Assembly: GCA_905215795.1 (NCBI GenBank)
Contig: CAJMRV010000106.1
Location: forward strand, 1-6,031
Direction of reading: 5' to 3'
Source of the DNA: an uncultured bacterium
Lineage (GTDB): Bacteria; Pseudomonadota; Gammaproteobacteria; Burkholderiales; Burkholderiaceae_F
Length of the DNA: 6,031 bases
Below are positions 5,612 to 6,031 of this stretch, one piece after another. A model generated the notes under the pieces. The model saw nothing but the letters and a program-made list of their open reading frames with translations. It did no database searches and was not told the origin of the DNA. Both the position numbers and the translations under genes were made by a program. The stretch's first letter is position 1. Every line of letters begins with the position of its first letter.

Positions 5612-5617
5612 TATAGA
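5612..5617 (+). promoter_or_regulatory. Possible -10 of the Sel1-repeat gene
   Basis: TATAGA in a short AT-rich patch (5608-5618) just after the terminator matches four of six consensus -10 positions. The hexamer 17 bp upstream (TCAGAC) is not a good -35. A promoter is needed somewhere here because the terminator isolates the downstream gene; this is the best candidate I see. Confidence 0.3.
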
Positions 5618-5631
5618 TTCCCCACACGGAC

Positions 5632-5767
5632 GGCGTCCCGCCGCCGCGCCTTGCGCGCAACCTGAAAAATGGGACGCCCCGGACCCAGGAACAGCGTCCG
5701 GCCGCCCACCAGGCGCCCCGGCCTCCATAGACGGCGCAGAACCGTCGGGGGCGCCGTGCCGCCGGAC
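5632..5767 (+). promoter_or_regulatory. Candidate structured 5' leader with two nested stem-loops
   Basis: First domain: GGCGTCCC (5632-5639) pairs with GGGACGCC (5671-5678), enclosing CGCGC-CTT-GCGCG (5645-5657). Second domain: GTCCGGC (5696-5702) pairs with GCCGGAC (5761-5767), enclosing GGCGCCCC (5712-5719) with GGGGCGCC (5748-5755), enclosing GACGG (5730-5734) with CCGTC (5742-5746). All stems are perfect and nest without conflict, and the second ends nine bases before the Shine-Dalgarno. An alternative pairing, ACGGCGC (5731-5737) with GCGCCGT (5751-5757), could compete. It matches no riboswitch class I recognise. The pairings are seen; a regulatory role is inference. Confidence 0.4.
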
Positions 5768-5775
5768 TTCACATC

Positions 5776-5780
5776 AAGGA
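5776..5780 (+). promoter_or_regulatory. Ribosome binding site of the Sel1-repeat gene
   Basis: AAGGA seven bases before ATG 5788, supporting that start, which also yields a well-formed signal peptide. Confidence 0.7.
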
Positions 5781-5787
5781 CCTTGCA

Positions 5788-6031
5788 ATGACCCGAGCCT
5801 CCGCCATCTCCCGACTCCTCCCCGCCGTCTTCGCCGCCGCCTTCGCCGTCAACGCCCATGCGTTCCCGGCCGACATGAGCATGGACATGATGCAGGCGCA
5901 CCAGGGGATGAACCCCCTCGAGCTCGTCGCCACGCAGACGCCCGAGCCGCCCACGTTCGACCTCGAACAAGTGAAGGAACAGGCCGCCAAGGGCGTTCCG
6001 ATCGCCCAGTTCGCGCTCGGCGAGGCCTATG
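5788..6031 (+). CDS. Secreted Sel1-repeat (TPR-like) protein, 3' end cut by window edge
   Basis: Only 81 residues are visible before the window ends. Residues 1-25 form a Sec signal peptide: R3 and R9, a hydrophobic core (about 10-21, LLPAVFAAAFAV), and an AHA cleavage site before F26, so the product should be periplasmic or exported. The mature N-terminus has a Met/His-rich patch, MSMDMMQAHQGM (30-41), and a short Pro-containing linker. At 65-81, QAAKGVPIAQFALGEAY fits the A-x-x-G-x-x-x-A-Q-x-x-L-G-x-x-Y pattern of Sel1-like repeats, which stack as helical hairpins and mediate protein-protein contacts. The specific partner cannot be told. ATG 5788 is chosen for its AAGGA and the signal peptide. 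It probably has its own promoter, since a strong terminator lies upstream. A general TPR protein is the alternative. Confidence 0.75.
   Translation, partial: MTRASAISRLLPAVFAAAFAVNAHAFPADMSMDMMQAHQGMNPLELVATQTPEPPTFDLEQVKEQAAKGVPIAQFALGEAY

Overview
The window is a GC-rich piece of bacterial chromosome carrying four recognisable genes plus the start of a fifth-locus secreted protein's reading frame; in total there are five coding regions: earP (minus strand, cut by the left edge), uvrC, pgsA, a peptidase-T-like gene, and a secreted Sel1-repeat protein (cut by the right edge). EarP occurs mainly in Beta- and Gammaproteobacteria, and uvrC followed by pgsA with EF-P functions nearby fits a betaproteobacterium. 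A Burkholderiales/Sutterella-like host is my best guess, from gene content and codon bias only; I could not test it. I see no insertion sequence, phage gene, CRISPR array, tRNA or rRNA.

Layout. 1-711 (minus): N-terminal 237 residues of EarP, the EF-P arginine rhamnosyltransferase. 712-1321: an unusually long divergent non-coding gap holding an inverted repeat, a small terminator-like hairpin, a G-run cluster with the canonical G-quadruplex pattern, and a long bulged hairpin in the uvrC leader. 1322-3397: uvrC, complete, with all catalytic and Fe-S-type residues and an extra Ala/Pro-rich N-terminus of about 68 residues. 3398-3562: a perfect palindrome, a 9-bp hairpin and a consensus TATAAT. 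3563-4189: pgsA, with one extra residue inside its CDP-alcohol phosphotransferase signature. 4273-5505: a full-length peptidase T relative that has lost nearly all metal ligands and catalytic residues. 5548-5584: a strong Rho-independent terminator. 5632-5767: two nested stem-loops upstream of the last gene. 5788-6031: signal peptide, Met-rich segment and the start of a Sel1-type repeat.

How they work together: EarP supports translation of polyproline stretches through EF-P; UvrC is the dual-incision nuclease of nucleotide excision repair; PgsA commits CDP-diacylglycerol to phosphatidylglycerol. pgsA and the peptidase-T-like gene are 83 bp apart on the same strand and end at one terminator, so they are probably cotranscribed. 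The most interesting item is that peptidase-T-like protein: it looks like a maintained pseudoenzyme that automatic annotation would probably call an active tripeptidase. The second is the structured leader of the Sel1-repeat gene.
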